A DNA stretch of 12,185 nt from an uncultured Campylobacter sp. (GTDB lineage: Bacteria > Campylobacterota > Campylobacteria > Campylobacterales > Campylobacteraceae), in contig NZ_CALHXD010000056.1 of assembly GCF_938040115.1 (NCBI RefSeq), positions 1 to 12,185 on the forward strand, given 5' to 3'. Positions 6,888 through 12,185 of this stretch are shown here, piece by piece (the stretch's first letter is position 1; every line of letters begins with the position of its first letter). The notes beneath the pieces are model-generated. The model searched no databases, had not been told where the DNA came from, and saw only the letters and a list, made by a program, of their open reading frames with translations. The position numbers and the translations under genes are program-made.

Positions 6888-6893
6888 TATAAT
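6888..6893 (+). promoter_or_regulatory. Promoter for ilvC (-10 TATAAT)
   Basis: A perfect TATAAT lies 27 bases before the ilvC ATG, so the leader is short. A ribosome binding site (AGGAG, 6911-6915) precedes the ATG by 5 bases. There is no room for a leader-peptide attenuator downstream of this promoter, although such control is common for branched-chain amino acid genes in other bacteria. Confidence 0.65.
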
Positions 6894-6920
6894 CTCGCAA
6901 ATTTTTTAAAAGGAGAGAAT

Positions 6921-7943
6921 ATGGCAGTAAGCATTTACTATGACAAAGATTGCGATTTAAGCTTGATTAGAAGCAAAACCGTGGCGATGATAGGTTTTGG
7001 TTCGCAAGGACACGCGCATGCTGAAAATTTGCGCGATAGCGGCGTAAAGGTGATCGTAGGCCTGGCAAAGGGCGGTAAAAGCTGGGCTAAAGCCGAAGCA
7101 AAGGGATTTGAGGTAAAAACCGTAGCCGAAGCCGCAAAGGCCGCAAACGTCATAATGATACTGACTCCGGATGAGCTTCAAGCTGAAATTTTCGAGCGAG
7201 ATATAAGGCCAAATTTAAACGAAGGCGACGCGATAGCTTTTGGACACGGCTTTAACGTACATTTTGGACAGATAAAAGCTCCCGAAGGTATCGACGTCAT
7301 CATGATCGCTCCAAAAGCGCCGGGCCATACGGTAAGAAGCGAATTTGTCCGAGGCGGCGGCATCCCTGATCTAATCGCCGTAGAGCAAAACGCAAGCGGA
7401 AAGGCTAAAGAGCTAGCTCTAAGCTATGCTAGCGCGATCGGCGGCGGCAGAACTGGTATCATAGAAACTACATTTAAAGACGAGACTGAAACCGATCTTT
7501 TCGGCGAGCAGGCTGTACTTTGCGGCGGGCTTTGCGCGCTGGTAAACGCGGGCTTTGAGACGCTGGTAGATGCCGGATATGAGCCTGAGATGGCGTATTT
7601 TGAGTGCTTGCACGAGCTAAAACTAATCGTCGATCTAATGTATCAAGGCGGCATGGCCGATATGCGCTACTCTATCTCAAACACCGCAGAGTACGGCGAC
7701 TACGTAAGCGGACCGCGCGTCATCGGCGAAGATAGCAAAAAAGCGATGAAAGAAATCCTAAAAGAGATCCAAAACGGTAAATTCGCAAAAGACTTCATCC
7801 TCGAGCGCAAGGCCGGATACGTGCGCATGAACGCAGAGCGCGGCATCGCCGAGAGAAGCTTGCTAAATCAAACCGGCAAAAAACTACGCTCGATGATGCC
7901 TTGGATCAGCTCGGGCAAACTCATCGATCAAAGCAAAAATTAA
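6921..7943 (+). CDS. ilvC: Ketol-acid reductoisomerase (NADP+), class I
   Basis: This 340-residue enzyme converts 2-acetolactate or 2-aceto-2-hydroxybutyrate to the dihydroxy acid with Mg2+ and NADPH, the second common step of valine and isoleucine synthesis. The Rossmann motif VAMIGFGSQGHAHAENLRDSG spans 21-41 (GxGxxG at 25-30), and the cofactor loop GLAKGGKSW follows. GHGFNVHFG (108-116) carries the conserved histidine. The Mg ligands appear in ETDLFGEQAVLCGG (190-203, Asp192 and Glu196) and in FECLHELKLI (227-236, Glu228 and Glu232). The length is standard for class I. The gene is led by a TATAAT promoter and is followed without any spacer by the deacetylase gene. In C. jejuni the order ilvC-deacetylase-dprA-ruvX is, from memory, the same (Cj0632-Cj0635). 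Confidence 0.97.
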   Translation: MAVSIYYDKDCDLSLIRSKTVAMIGFGSQGHAHAENLRDSGVKVIVGLAKGGKSWAKAEAKGFEVKTVAEAAKAANVIMILTPDELQAEIFERDIRPNLNEGDAIAFGHGFNVHFGQIKAPEGIDVIMIAPKAPGHTVRSEFVRGGGIPDLIAVEQNASGKAKELALSYASAIGGGRTGIIETTFKDETETDLFGEQAVLCGGLCALVNAGFETLVDAGYEPEMAYFECLHELKLIVDLMYQGGMADMRYSISNTAEYGDYVSGPRVIGEDSKKAMKEILKEIQNGKFAKDFILERKAGYVRMNAERGIAERSLLNQTGKKLRSMMPWISSGKLIDQSKN

Positions 7944-9569
7944 TTGAACTCGAAACCTAGAAAAAAAGCCGCGAAAAGGCGCTCCAAAAAGGGGCGCTCG
8001 CGCGGCGGCCTAAAGCTGCTACTTTCCGCTTTTCTCATCGCCTGTATCTTGCTTGTTGGGGCGTTTTATCTGCTAGACGTCAGGGTAAAAGTCAAAAGTG
8101 ATAACGCGCTGATCGCTAAAATCGAGCGGTATTTCGGCGACAAAAGCGAGCCCGAGCAAAAGCAAAATTTAAGCCACAAACCAAGCCTTTCGGCCTCAAA
8201 CAGCTCTGAAAAAGTCACCATAAAAGACGCGCAAGCCGCCTCAGGTGTGCACTCTAGAGCAAATTTGACCGATATCAAGGCGCTTTTTGACGAGGCGGAA
8301 GCTAAAGGTAAAGTAAAAATCGGCGACGAAAAAGCTAGAGCTGAAGAAAAAAACTATCAAAATTTGCCAAACGAGCAGGCTAAATTTGATAAAAACTTGC
8401 AGGGCGCGCCTGCGGTTAAAGATATAAAATCGCTTGAAGGCGGAAATTTGGCGTCCCGCGATACCTCCGAGCTGGACGGCGCAAACGCCAAAAAGGTCGG
8501 CGAGCTAAATTTGACAAATTTAAGCTCTAAATACGAGCCGGCTAAAACCGCTCAAAATGGAGGCGATAACGTCAAATTTGACGCCTCGCAAGCGCCTCAA
8601 AGGACGCATATTTTTGCAAATTCCGAAGCCGTGATCTTTGACGATACGCCTATGCCGCAGGCGAAAAATAACCCCCTCGAGCAGGCGTTAAAAAAAGAAA
8701 AAATTAATATCGAATTTAGCGACGCAAACGATCAGGCAGGGCAGGTCGAAGTAAAATTTGACGCCGAAAATGCGACGCAAAGCGCCGAGAAAAACGAGCA
8801 AGAAAAGAGCGAAAAAGAAAAGCCTAAAAAGGACGAAAAAGCTAAATTTACAGACTCGCAAAAGACGGATAAAAAAAGCTCAACCGAGACAAACGAGGTA
8901 AAGGCCGCCGTAAAAGCTGGCTACAAACCGCGTCTAGTCATCATCATCGACGACGTGGCGTACAAGCACCAAGCAGACGCGATAAAAGCGGTAAATCTAA
9001 AGCTCACGCCGTCCTTTTTCCCAGCTACTTCCGCCCACCCCGAGACGCCTGTTTTGGCGCGGCGTTTTAGTTTTTATATGATCCACCTGCCTATGCAGGC
9101 TCTAGGCGGCTTTAAGGGCGCTGAAATCGGCACTCTTACGGTCAACGACGACTACGAAAAGATCGCAAAAAAACTGCAAAGTATCAAGCGAGACTTTCCA
9201 AATCTAAAATACATCAACAACCACACGGGTAGCCGATTTACTAGCGACGCGGCCGCGATGGATAGAATGATGCGGGCGGTGCGGGACGAAAATTTGATAT
9301 TTGTCGATAGTAAGACGACCTCGCCGACTAAGGTCTACGGCGCGGCGAAAAAATACTCGATGCCATACATCGCGCGCGACGTGTTTTTGGATCACGACGG
9401 CTCAAAAGCGGCGGTGCGAAAGCAGCTAAAATACGCCGTCGAGCTAGCTAAAAAGCGCTCATACGCCATCGCGATCGGCCATCCGCACAAAAATACGCTC
9501 GAAGTCCTGCAAGAAAGCGCAAAACTCTTGCAAGAGGTCGAGGTTGTCTATCTAAAGGATCTTTTTTGA
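7944..9569 (+). CDS. Membrane-anchored divergent polysaccharide deacetylase family protein (YibQ-like)
   Basis: This 541-residue protein has a very basic cytoplasmic start (PRKKAAKRRSKKGRSR), one transmembrane helix at about 24-44 (type II or uncleaved signal anchor), a long Lys/Glu/Ala/Gln-rich low-complexity linker (about 60-325), and a C-terminal domain (330-541). That domain shows the YibQ/divergent polysaccharide deacetylase marks: VIIIDDVAYK (332-341), MIHLPMQA, YINNHTGSRFTSD (423-435), IFVDSKTT, ARDVFLDHD (477-485) and AIGHPH (510-515). Family members are thought to act on cell-envelope polysaccharide, but the substrate is not known. The start is TTG, immediately after the ilvC stop and in the same phase. 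No ATG occurs in this frame before the domain's linker, and no clear ribosome binding site is seen, so initiation probably depends on ribosomes finishing ilvC. Confidence 0.88.
   Translation: MNSKPRKKAAKRRSKKGRSRGGLKLLLSAFLIACILLVGAFYLLDVRVKVKSDNALIAKIERYFGDKSEPEQKQNLSHKPSLSASNSSEKVTIKDAQAASGVHSRANLTDIKALFDEAEAKGKVKIGDEKARAEEKNYQNLPNEQAKFDKNLQGAPAVKDIKSLEGGNLASRDTSELDGANAKKVGELNLTNLSSKYEPAKTAQNGGDNVKFDASQAPQRTHIFANSEAVIFDDTPMPQAKNNPLEQALKKEKINIEFSDANDQAGQVEVKFDAENATQSAEKNEQEKSEKEKPKKDEKAKFTDSQKTDKKSSTETNEVKAAVKAGYKPRLVIIIDDVAYKHQADAIKAVNLKLTPSFFPATSAHPETPVLARRFSFYMIHLPMQALGGFKGAEIGTLTVNDDYEKIAKKLQSIKRDFPNLKYINNHTGSRFTSDAAAMDRMMRAVRDENLIFVDSKTTSPTKVYGAAKKYSMPYIARDVFLDHDGSKAAVRKQLKYAVELAKKRSYAIAIGHPHKNTLEVLQESAKLLQEVEVVYLKDLF
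9554..9559 (+). promoter_or_regulatory. Ribosome binding site fixing the dprA TTG start
   Basis: AAAGGA lies inside the last codons of the deacetylase gene, 6 bases before TTG at 9566. This spacing supports the TTG as the true start although no ATG is nearby. Confidence 0.6.
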
Positions 9570-10333
9570 ACGTCTTAACCGAGCTTCCTAGCGGTCTTTT
9601 GCGTCTAAAAAAGCCGCCGAAAAAGCTGTATTTTGAGGGAAATTTAGCCCTGCTCGAGCGCCCTATGGTCTCGATCGTGGGCTCCAGAAAGGCAAGCGCT
9701 TACACTAGGCAGTGCGTAGAGGCGCTAGCTAGGACGCTGGCAAACAGCGGAGTTTGCGTAGTTAGCGGTGCGGCCATCGGCGTAGATATCGCCGCGCACA
9801 AGGGTGCATATCCGCATACGGTCGCCGTTTTTGGCAACGGACTAAACAAAATCTACCCGCCAAGCAACGCCAAAATCATCAAAGAAATTTATCAAAACGC
9901 GCTGGCTCTTAGCGAGTATGACCCGGGCGAGCCGCCGCTTGCTTATAGATTTTTGGAGCGAAACCGTATCGTAGTCGCGCTCTCGCAGGCTCTAGTCGTG
10001 GCGCAGGCTGACGCTAAAAGTGGCTCGATGCAAAGCGCGCGCATGGCAAAAGAGCTTGGCGTGCCGATATTTACGCTGCCTCAGCGCCTAGGCGAGAGCG
10101 ATGGGACAAACGAGCTACTAGCTAGCGGCGCGGCAAATTTGATAAACGATTTTGACGCCTTTGCGCTTCGTTTCGGCAGCAAACCCGCGCCCGCGCAAGA
10201 GGATGAGGTGATAAAATTTTGTAAAAACGGCGCGAGCCTTGATGCGGCTTTGGCGAAATTCGGCGATAAAATTTACGAATACGAACTCGAAGGCAAGCTG
10301 CGAATATCGGGGCTTACGGTGTTTGCGGAGTAA
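9566..10333 (+). CDS. dprA: DNA-processing protein DprA
   Basis: This 255-residue protein binds incoming single-stranded DNA during natural transformation and loads RecA on it. The Rossmann-like DprA domain spans about 20-200. VSIVGSRKAS (35-44), VVSGAAIGVDIAAHKGA (65-81), FGNGLNKIYPPSN (89-101), FLERNRIVVALS (129-140) and AKSGSMQSARMAKELG (150-165) are all family signatures, including the SGS nucleic-acid pocket. There is no N-terminal SAM domain, so the protein is the short form common in Campylobacter. The last 40 residues (ASLDAALAKFGDKIYEYELEG and on) look like a reduced winged-helix. The TTG start overlaps the preceding TGA (TTGA), indicating translational coupling. A long AAATTT-rich region follows. 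Confidence 0.93.
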   Translation: MNVLTELPSGLLRLKKPPKKLYFEGNLALLERPMVSIVGSRKASAYTRQCVEALARTLANSGVCVVSGAAIGVDIAAHKGAYPHTVAVFGNGLNKIYPPSNAKIIKEIYQNALALSEYDPGEPPLAYRFLERNRIVVALSQALVVAQADAKSGSMQSARMAKELGVPIFTLPQRLGESDGTNELLASGAANLINDFDAFALRFGSKPAPAQEDEVIKFCKNGASLDAALAKFGDKIYEYELEGKLRISGLTVFAE

Positions 10334-10491
10334 ATTTGCTTTATCTGTTTTTTAAATTTTGCGCTAGGCGAGCGGTTTAAATTTGAAAGGTCGAGCAAAC
10401 GGCGGCAAATTTAAGCAGCTTTTAGTTTAAATTCGCACGGTTTGCAGGCGATTTTTAAATTTTATGATTACGTAAATTTTTGGCGTGCGAG

Positions 10492-10525
10492 AGCAAAATT
10501 CGCTCGCTCGTTTTTGCTGTTTTTT
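10492..10525 (+). terminator. Possible intrinsic terminator after dprA
   Basis: A 7-bp stem, AGCAAAA (10492-10498) with TTTTGCT (10512-10518), closes a 13-base loop and is followed by G and six T residues. It sits 158 bases past the dprA stop, far for a terminator, and its stem is A/T-rich, so strength is uncertain. The loop and flank also carry GCGAG/CTCGC, which can form a competing hairpin. Confidence 0.4.
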
Positions 10526-10747
10526 AAATTTGCTCGAGCTTGCTTGGAGTAACGTTTTTAGCGGACTACGTTTGCTAATATTAGTCAAATTTGTACGATA
10601 AATTTTACGGCAAATTTGTTTGCGGCGGGTTTAATTATTTTTGGTAATTTCTTAAATTTGCTGCTTTTGCGGATTTATTTGTAACGCAAATTTGAACTGC
10701 CCGGTTTAATGTCTCGCAAAAATCGGCAAACGGCAGCGATTTTTCGA

Positions 10748-10753
10748 TATAAA
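10748..10753 (+). promoter_or_regulatory. Possible ruvX promoter (-10 TATAAA)
   Basis: TATAAA occurs 54 bases before the ruvX ATG, after a T-rich run (GATTTTTCG). It would give ruvX its own transcription after the putative dprA terminator. Motif similarity only. Confidence 0.3.
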
Positions 10754-10807
10754 TTTGCCTGCAAATAACCGAAATCAGGCACAAAAATCAAAATCTAAAG
10801 GACGAAA

Positions 10808-11182
10808 ATGAGCATAATGGCCATCGACGTTGGGCTAAAACGTATCGGCGTGGCGCTAGCCGTCGGGCAAACCGTGATGCCGCAAACGCCCGTTTTGCGC
10901 AAAAATCGCAATCAAGCAGCGCGCGACGTTAGCGCCGTTTTACGCGAATACGGGGCAAAAAAGCTAGTCGTGGGCGTGCCGCTTGGGGGATCTAGCGAGG
11001 ACGAGATGCGGCGGCGGATCGCGCACTTCGTGTCGCTGCTCGAATTTGACGGCGAGGTGGTCTATCAGGACGAGGCGATGAGTAGCTTTGAGGCGAGCGA
11101 AATTTACGCCGAGGGTAGGCGCGACGGACGGCTAGATAGCATCGCTGCTATGATTATTTTGAAGCGGTATTTGGGGCTTTGA
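10808..11182 (+). CDS. ruvX: Putative pre-16S rRNA nuclease / Holliday junction resolvase-like protein (YqgF/RuvX)
   Basis: This 124-residue protein has the RNase H-like YqgF fold. Members process the 5' end of 16S rRNA in E. coli, and some cleave Holliday junctions. Visible marks are MAIDVGLKRIGVALAVG (4-20, with Asp7 as first metal ligand), KKLVVGVPLGGSSEDEM (51-67), VVYQDEAMSSFEA (84-96, Glu89), and the closing GRLDSIAAMIILKRYL (107-122, Asp110). These are the three acidic positions expected of an active enzyme. The ATG at 10808 is preceded by AAAGGA at a good distance. A second ATG lies 3 codons in. It is separated from dprA by the AAATTT-rich interval. Confidence 0.93.
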   Translation: MSIMAIDVGLKRIGVALAVGQTVMPQTPVLRKNRNQAARDVSAVLREYGAKKLVVGVPLGGSSEDEMRRRIAHFVSLLEFDGEVVYQDEAMSSFEASEIYAEGRRDGRLDSIAAMIILKRYLGL

Positions 11183-11447
11183 GGCGGTTTGCAAAAATTG
11201 GCGCACGGTAAAATGGCGGCAAATTTGAGTTTTGCGCCAGAGTTGCGTTGGGGCCGTCTCGGCCGATCGTTGCCTCGCATATAGTGTGAGTAAAATTTGA
11301 GTCAAATTTACGCCTCGGCTGTAAATTTAGCCGATGTTTTGCGTAAAATTTAAAAGCGACTTGAGCGGAGGATTTGCGAGTCAAATTTGACTTGAGGGTT
11401 GGGCGCGCTACGACTCGGAGTCAAATTTTATCAAAAGTCAGCCGCTA
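11183..11447. repeat. Convergent intergenic region with repeated GAGTCAAATTT
   Basis: The 265 bases between ruvX and the convergent hydrolase gene hold seven AAATTT (11221, 11293, 11304, 11323, 11346, 11383, 11423). Three are in the longer direct repeat GAGTCAAATTT, at 11299-11309, 11378-11388 and 11418-11428. The middle copy is part of a perfect 14-bp palindrome AGTCAAATTTGACT (11379-11392). A hairpin with stem TCGGCT/AGCCGA (11315-11334) around an AAATTT loop may terminate ruvX weakly. No gene is supported on either strand. Confidence 0.6.
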
Positions 11448-12047
11448 TCAGCTATAGCGCCGTATCCAATCATCCAAAAAACGCATTTGCTCCGCCGTAT
11501 GAAACCAATGTTCGCCGTTTTTCATGACGGTAAGCGTTGCGCCGATTTGGTTTGCAAACTCGCAAATCGTTTCAAAAGAGGTTAGATCGTCATTTTCGCC
11601 GTATAAAATATGCGTCGGCGCCGTCCAGCAGATAGGATGCTCTCTGGCGTAGCAAAGATATTTCCACGAAAGTTGTTCTCCGCATTCCGTATCGAGCTCG
11701 CCCCTGTCTCGCAGCTCATCCTCGCTCACGCACGCCTGCGACATCATTTTTTCGATTAAAATTTGCATATTTACGATCGGCGAAATAAAATACGCCTTTT
11801 TTATCCCCATGCCCTGTAAGGCATGCATGGCAAAAAACGCGCCGATACTGTTTGCGACGATTGTCACGGATCTGCGGTTTTTAAGGATGTGCTCAAAAAA
11901 CGGCACAAATTCCTCTTTCGCATCCCACGGCGAGCGAGCCTTGTAATCAAATCCCAGCACGTCGCTATCTGCAAAAAGCGGTTGATAATGAGCCGCTTCT
12001 TGCGCGCTTCCGCCTTTACCGTGTATATACACGACTATATTTTTCAT
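11448..12047 (-). CDS. Small alpha/beta hydrolase
   Basis: This 199-residue protein has an alpha/beta-hydrolase layout: a first strand VVYIHGKGGSAQEA (5-18) with the HGxxG oxyanion loop, a nucleophile elbow VTIVANSIGAFFAMHAL (61-77) with Ser67, an acid in LYGENDDLTS (148-157, probably Asp153), and a histidine in MKNGEHWFHT (175-184, His180 or His183). The elbow is A-x-S-x-G instead of G-x-S-x-G. There is no signal peptide, so it is likely cytoplasmic. A cap-like insert (about 95-140) contains four cysteines. The ATG at 12047 follows AAAGGA closely. It lies 49 bases after the VOC gene and is probably co-transcribed. Substrate is unknown; esterase, lipase-like or peptidase-like activity are all possible. 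Confidence 0.85.
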   Translation of the reverse strand: MKNIVVYIHGKGGSAQEAAHYQPLFADSDVLGFDYKARSPWDAKEEFVPFFEHILKNRRSVTIVANSIGAFFAMHALQGMGIKKAYFISPIVNMQILIEKMMSQACVSEDELRDRGELDTECGEQLSWKYLCYAREHPICWTAPTHILYGENDDLTSFETICEFANQIGATLTVMKNGEHWFHTAEQMRFLDDWIRRYS

Positions 12048-12096
12048 GATTTTTCCTTTTTGCTGCCGCTAAAATTTAGCTTTGCAGCCGTTTGCT

Positions 12097-12185
12097 CTAA
12101 AATTTGAGCAGTCCGTCCTCGTCAAATTTAAAGTCAGGCCCCCAAGCCACCTCCCAGTAGTATCCGTCCGGATCGGCAAAATACG
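12097..12185 (-). CDS. VOC (glyoxalase/bleomycin resistance-like) family protein, C-terminal end only
   Basis: Reading leftward from the window edge, one frame gives 28 residues to a TAG at 12097: FADPDGYYWEVAWGPDF, then a short acidic tail ending LLKF. DPDG followed by Y-x-x-E-V is the last strand of a vicinal-oxygen-chelate domain, whose glutamate is normally a metal ligand. VOC proteins include glyoxalase I and antibiotic-binding proteins; the fragment cannot tell which. It is partial because the 5' part lies outside the window. The stop falls inside a small GCTC/GAGC hairpin, and the hydrolase gene follows 49 bases later on the same strand. Confidence 0.8.
   Translation of the reverse strand, partial: YFADPDGYYWEVAWGPDFKFDEDGLLKF

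Larger units (their letters stand above)
10334..10807. other. Long non-coding interval saturated with AAATTT
   Basis: These 474 bases lie between dprA and ruvX, in an otherwise tightly packed operon region, and contain no plausible gene on either strand. I count 13 AAATTT (for example at 10354, 10379, 10407, 10474, 10526, 10587, 10612, 10654, 10688) and two AAATTC, so 15 RAATTY sites. A candidate terminator lies at 10492-10525. Near the 3' end, TATAAA (10748-10753) may be a -10 for ruvX, and TGCCTG/CAGGCA (10756-10781) can form a 6-bp hairpin in the ruvX leader. Confidence 0.7.

Noticed and set aside
11154..11384. Reverse open frame of 76 codons after ruvX
   Set aside because: It overlaps the end of ruvX, has no ribosome binding site or known motif, and its codons are built from AAATTT-rich intergenic sequence.
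12068..12109. Two small AAATTT-loop hairpins between the VOC and hydrolase genes as a terminator
   Set aside because: Stems are only 4-6 bp, there is no T run on the minus strand after them, and the hydrolase gene follows at once, so read-through is more likely.
1..12185. CRISPR array, tRNA, rRNA or insertion sequence
   Set aside because: No regularly spaced repeats of suitable length, no cloverleaf or rRNA sequence, and no transposase or terminal inverted repeats were seen.

Overview
The window looks like chromosomal DNA from a Campylobacter of the rectus/showae/curvus/concisus type. The evidence is the gene content (an epsilonproteobacterial holA, an RNase R of about 640 residues, an HDOD protein, ilvC followed by a membrane-anchored divergent polysaccharide deacetylase, dprA and ruvX), the moderate GC content, and the very high frequency of the hexamer AAATTT. 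No rRNA, tRNA, CRISPR array or insertion sequence is visible. Species assignment is inference.

Layout. (1) Positions 1-1700 are an accessory-looking, AT-rich segment on the + strand. It holds a four-helix membrane protein of unknown function (111-695) and, 40 bp later, a decayed gene (736-1632). The intact 5' part of that gene encodes 122 residues. The rest is readable only through in-frame stops and two frame changes, but it contains a clear LysM peptidoglycan-binding domain. (2) Positions 1701-3070 hold the rpsF-ssb-rpsR operon on the - strand, with its own promoter, a structured leader that may be an S6:S18 autoregulatory element, and an intrinsic terminator. (3) Positions 3071-6784 hold a tightly overlapping - strand operon: HDOD protein, then rnr, then holA. 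(4) Positions 6785-6920 are a divergent promoter region. (5) Positions 6921-10333 hold a + strand operon, ilvC - YibQ-like deacetylase - dprA. The second and third genes start with TTG directly at, or overlapping, the preceding stop. (6) Positions 10334-10807 are 474 non-coding bases saturated with AAATTT. (7) ruvX lies at 10808-11182. (8) A convergent intergenic region at 11183-11447 contains repeated GAGTCAAATTT. (9) On the - strand there is a small alpha/beta hydrolase (11448-12047), preceded by the 3' end of a VOC-family (glyoxalase-like) gene that runs off the window.

Functionally most of the window is housekeeping: replication (SSB, DNA polymerase III delta), translation (S6, S18), RNA turnover (RNase R), branched-chain amino acid synthesis (IlvC), and DNA processing (DprA, RuvX). 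The novel-looking parts are the LysM gene with its membrane-protein neighbour, the non-catalytic HDOD protein co-transcribed with RNase R, the rpsF leader, and the dense AAATTT arrays flanking dprA/ruvX. AAATTT fits RAATTY, the methylated motif tied to DNA uptake in C. jejuni.
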